From: JBKQVT01 sp963727245
GTDB taxonomy: Bacteria; Planctomycetota; Planctomycetia; Pirellulales; Thermoguttaceae
Assembly: GCA_963727245.1 (NCBI GenBank)
Contig: CAVSFO010000018.1
Coordinates: 186,001 to 250,000, forward strand
Direction of reading: 5' to 3'
DNA: 64,000 nt
Below, one piece after another: positions 62,234 through 64,000 of this stretch (its first letter is position 1; every line of letters starts with the position of its first letter). Under the pieces are notes generated by a model, which searched no databases, was not told the DNA's origin, and was given only the letters and a program-made list of their open reading frames with translations. A program made the translations under genes and the position numbers.

Positions 62234-63770
62234 ATGCCCGACGACAATTCGACGACATGCGGAGCCGATTGCGGAAGTCCCGGCGGCGGGCCCGAGGGGT
62301 GGGCGGCCGGCGCGGTGGCTCAAGGCGAGCAGTCCCTGGCGGCGTCCCGCAAGGAGCAAGGCCTGGATGCCATGATCCAGCGGATCAAGACGCTGACCGC
62401 GCGGGTCGGCGGCGCCGGCCCGCGGCCCCCGGCAGCGGCGGCGGCGGCCCCGGCGGCGGCGGCCGAACCGCCCGCTCCGCAGCCCCCGACGGGCGATGGC
62501 CGACGGGTGAACGAGTTCCTGCCCACGGAGCCGGAATCGTTTCAAAGCGCCGGCCTGTCGGAGACCCTGGTCGAGTCGCTCATCCTGAAGTTCCTGCTGG
62601 CCCGCGGCGATGGCACGGGTCGGGAAATCGCCGACCAGGTCAAGCTGCCGTTCATTCTCGTCGACGAGCTGCTGCGCACCATGAAGAACGACCAACTGGT
62701 GGGGCACAAGGGCGCGGCGGCGATGAACGATTTCCATTATCTGCTGGCCGACGTGGGCCGCGAGCGCGCCCGCCGCTATGCCTCGCACTGCACCTACTTC
62801 GGCTCGGCCCCCGTCTCACTCGAGCGACTACGTCGCCAGCGTCACGGCGCAAACGCTCGCCGGGCAACAGCCCAAGGCCGAGCACCTCGCCGAGGCCTTC
62901 GCCGACCTGCTGCTCAACCGGCAAATGCTCGACCGCCTGGGGCCGGCCATCAATTCCGGCCGGGGGCTGTTCCTTTACGGAGCGCCGGGCAACGGCAAGA
63001 CCAGCATCGCCGAGCGCGTCACCCGCGTCTTCGGCCAGGATATCTGGATCCCCCGCGCCGTCGGCGTCGACGGCGAGATCATCCGCCTCTACGACCCGTC
63101 CAATCACGAGGAGTTGCCCCTGGCGCCCTGCCAAGGCGTCTACGACCAGCGCAAGATCGACAAGCGCTGGATCCGCGTGCGGCGGCCCACGCTGGTGGCC
63201 GGCGGCGAGCTGACCATGTCGTCGCTGGAGGTGACGATCAACACCTCGACCGGCGTCTGCGAAGCCCCCTTGCAAATGAAGAGCAATTGCGGCACCCTGG
63301 TCATCGACGACTTCGGCCGCCAGCGCATCAAGATCCACGAGCTGCTCAATCGCTGGATCCTGCCCCTGGAAAAGCGCTACGATTTCCTCAACCTGCCCAA
63401 CGGAAAAAAGATCCAGGTCCCCTTCGATCAGCTCATCATCTTCTCCACGAACCTGGAGCCGCGGACGCTGGTCGATGAGGCATTCCTGCGCCGCATCCCC
63501 TACAAGATCGAAGTCCCCGATCCCTCCGAGGACGAGTTCCGCGACCTCTTCAAGCTGGTGGCGGCCGGACTCGGCTGCCCCTATCGCCGCGAGCCCGTCG
63601 ACCGGCTGATCGAGAAGCACTATCGGCAGCCGGGCCGGCCGTTTCGCTATTGCCATCCCCGCGACTTGCTCTTGCAGATCCGCAGCTTCTGCGCCTACAA
63701 GGGCGTGCCGCTGGAGATCACCGACGAGAACCTCGACCAGGCCGTGGTGAATTACTTCGCGGTGATGTAG
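62234..63770 (+). CDS. AAA-type ATPase with N-terminal winged-helix-like domain (frameshifted)
   Basis: ATG 62234 with GGAGGG upstream. An Ala/Pro-rich tract precedes a winged-helix-like domain (LILKFLLARGDGTGREIADQ, LPFILVDELLRTMKNDQLVG). An extra base near 62815 shifts the frame; the ATPase follows with Walker A LFLYGAPGNGKTSIAERV, Walker B TLVIDDFGRQR, sensor-like IIFSTNLEPRTLVDEAFLRR and an Arg-rich C-terminal lid. Corrected length about 511 aa. The family is a conserved bacterial ATPase of unknown role; the wing domain suggests DNA or protein partner binding. Confidence 0.75.
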
Positions 63771-63930
63771 GGGGGAAAGAGGGATTTGGGGATTAAGGGA
63801 TTTGGGGATTTAGGGGCGTGAATCGCGGGTTGGCGTTATTCCAGCGCCCCAAGCCCACCGGCTGTGTCCGGTGGGAATTGCCCCGCCGCTGACCCCGATT
63901 TTCCGGCCCCCGGCCCCTGGTCCCTGGCCC
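63771..63930. repeat. Intergenic repeats at the right end
   Basis: GGGATTTGGGGATTAAGGGA tract (about 63780-63815, also seen inverted at 51625-51660), a family D palindrome (63848-63876), and CCCCTGGTCCCTGG text (63907-63930, family H inverted). Confidence 0.7.
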
Positions 63931-64000
63931 CTATTCCTCCCCCGCTCGCCGGATAAACTCATTCACCTGCTCGGCGTGCGAAAGGTTGATGAGATGACCG
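63931..64000 (-). CDS. C-terminus of an alpha/beta-fold hydrolase (partial)
   Basis: The last 22 codons, from the window edge to TAG 63933-63931, read GHLINLSHAEQVNEFIRRAG plus EE. The Gly-His followed by LINLSHAEQVNEFI is the usual end of alpha/beta hydrolases, where the His is the catalytic residue. The rest lies beyond the window. Confidence 0.5.
   Translation of the reverse strand, partial: GHLINLSHAEQVNEFIRRAGEE

Overview
The window is about 64 kb of GC-rich bacterial DNA that looks planctomycete, most likely Pirellulales-like. The evidence is the many N-terminally anchored orphan proteins (N-termini such as FSLRGLLL, and starts such as ETNPFQSP), zinc-ribbon membrane proteins, a C25 gingipain-like peptidase, an NPCBM-GH27 alpha-galactosidase, an ABC permease fused to a CPBP protease, the futalosine menaquinone genes, and dense families of short intergenic palindromes. 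It is a chromosomal segment of housekeeping and lineage-specific genes. I see no prophage, no complete insertion sequence, no CRISPR array and no rRNA. One tRNA-Leu(UAG) is present.

Layout. 1-4 kb: a glycine-rich secreted protein cut by the left edge, a zinc-ribbon membrane protein coupled to a lipoprotein, and an anchored orphan. 4-10.4 kb (minus strand): membrane pyrophosphatase hppA, a multipass membrane protein, and ftsH. 10.7-13.7 kb: C25-type peptidase and an AsmA-like protein. 14-18 kb: tRNA-Leu, rpsA, a sigma-70 factor and apt. 18.1-18.7 kb: a RelE/ParE-Phd toxin-antitoxin pair. 19-22.4 kb: GH27 enzyme, a small interrupted membrane gene, and a Tyr-rich secreted protein. 22.5-28.7 kb (minus): iorB, iorA, thioesterase, MgtA-type ATPase and a GT2 glycosyltransferase. 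29-33.4 kb: an LTXXQ periplasmic protein and topA. 33.8-45.2 kb (plus): PpiD/SurA-like protein, sugar nucleotidyltransferase, FlgI-like lipoprotein, smc, an anchored protein, a DUF4328-like protein and an ACT-domain protein. 45.2-48.6 kb: two zinc-ribbon proteins and an HD phosphohydrolase. 48.6-49.7 kb: HicAB with an upstream ribbon-helix-helix frame and consensus promoters. 49.8-53.4 kb (minus): nadE, a nitrilase-type amidase and aspS. 53.8-64 kb: polysaccharide-export lipoprotein, miaA, an amidohydrolase, ABC permease-CPBP plus its ATPase, mqnC, mqnA, an AAA ATPase, and the tail of an alpha/beta hydrolase.

How genes work together. mqnA and mqnC catalyse futalosine-pathway steps, and the nearby amidohydrolase could be the aminodeoxyfutalosine deaminase. 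nadE and the upstream amidase look like a split glutamine-dependent NAD synthetase. The ABC ATPase and permease/protease overlap by ATGA and form one exporter. The two toxin-antitoxin loci are each translationally coupled.

Two window-wide points matter to any reader. First, about twenty genes, including essential ones (smc, topA, nadE), carry single-base frameshifts that split otherwise well-conserved proteins. This pattern argues for consensus sequence errors rather than pseudogenes, so such genes are annotated here as one corrected span with approximate shift positions. Second, the intergenic spaces hold at least ten families of short repeats. Several occur as inverted pairs 12-34 bp apart with conserved arms and unrelated interiors, which I regard as the most novel structure in the window.
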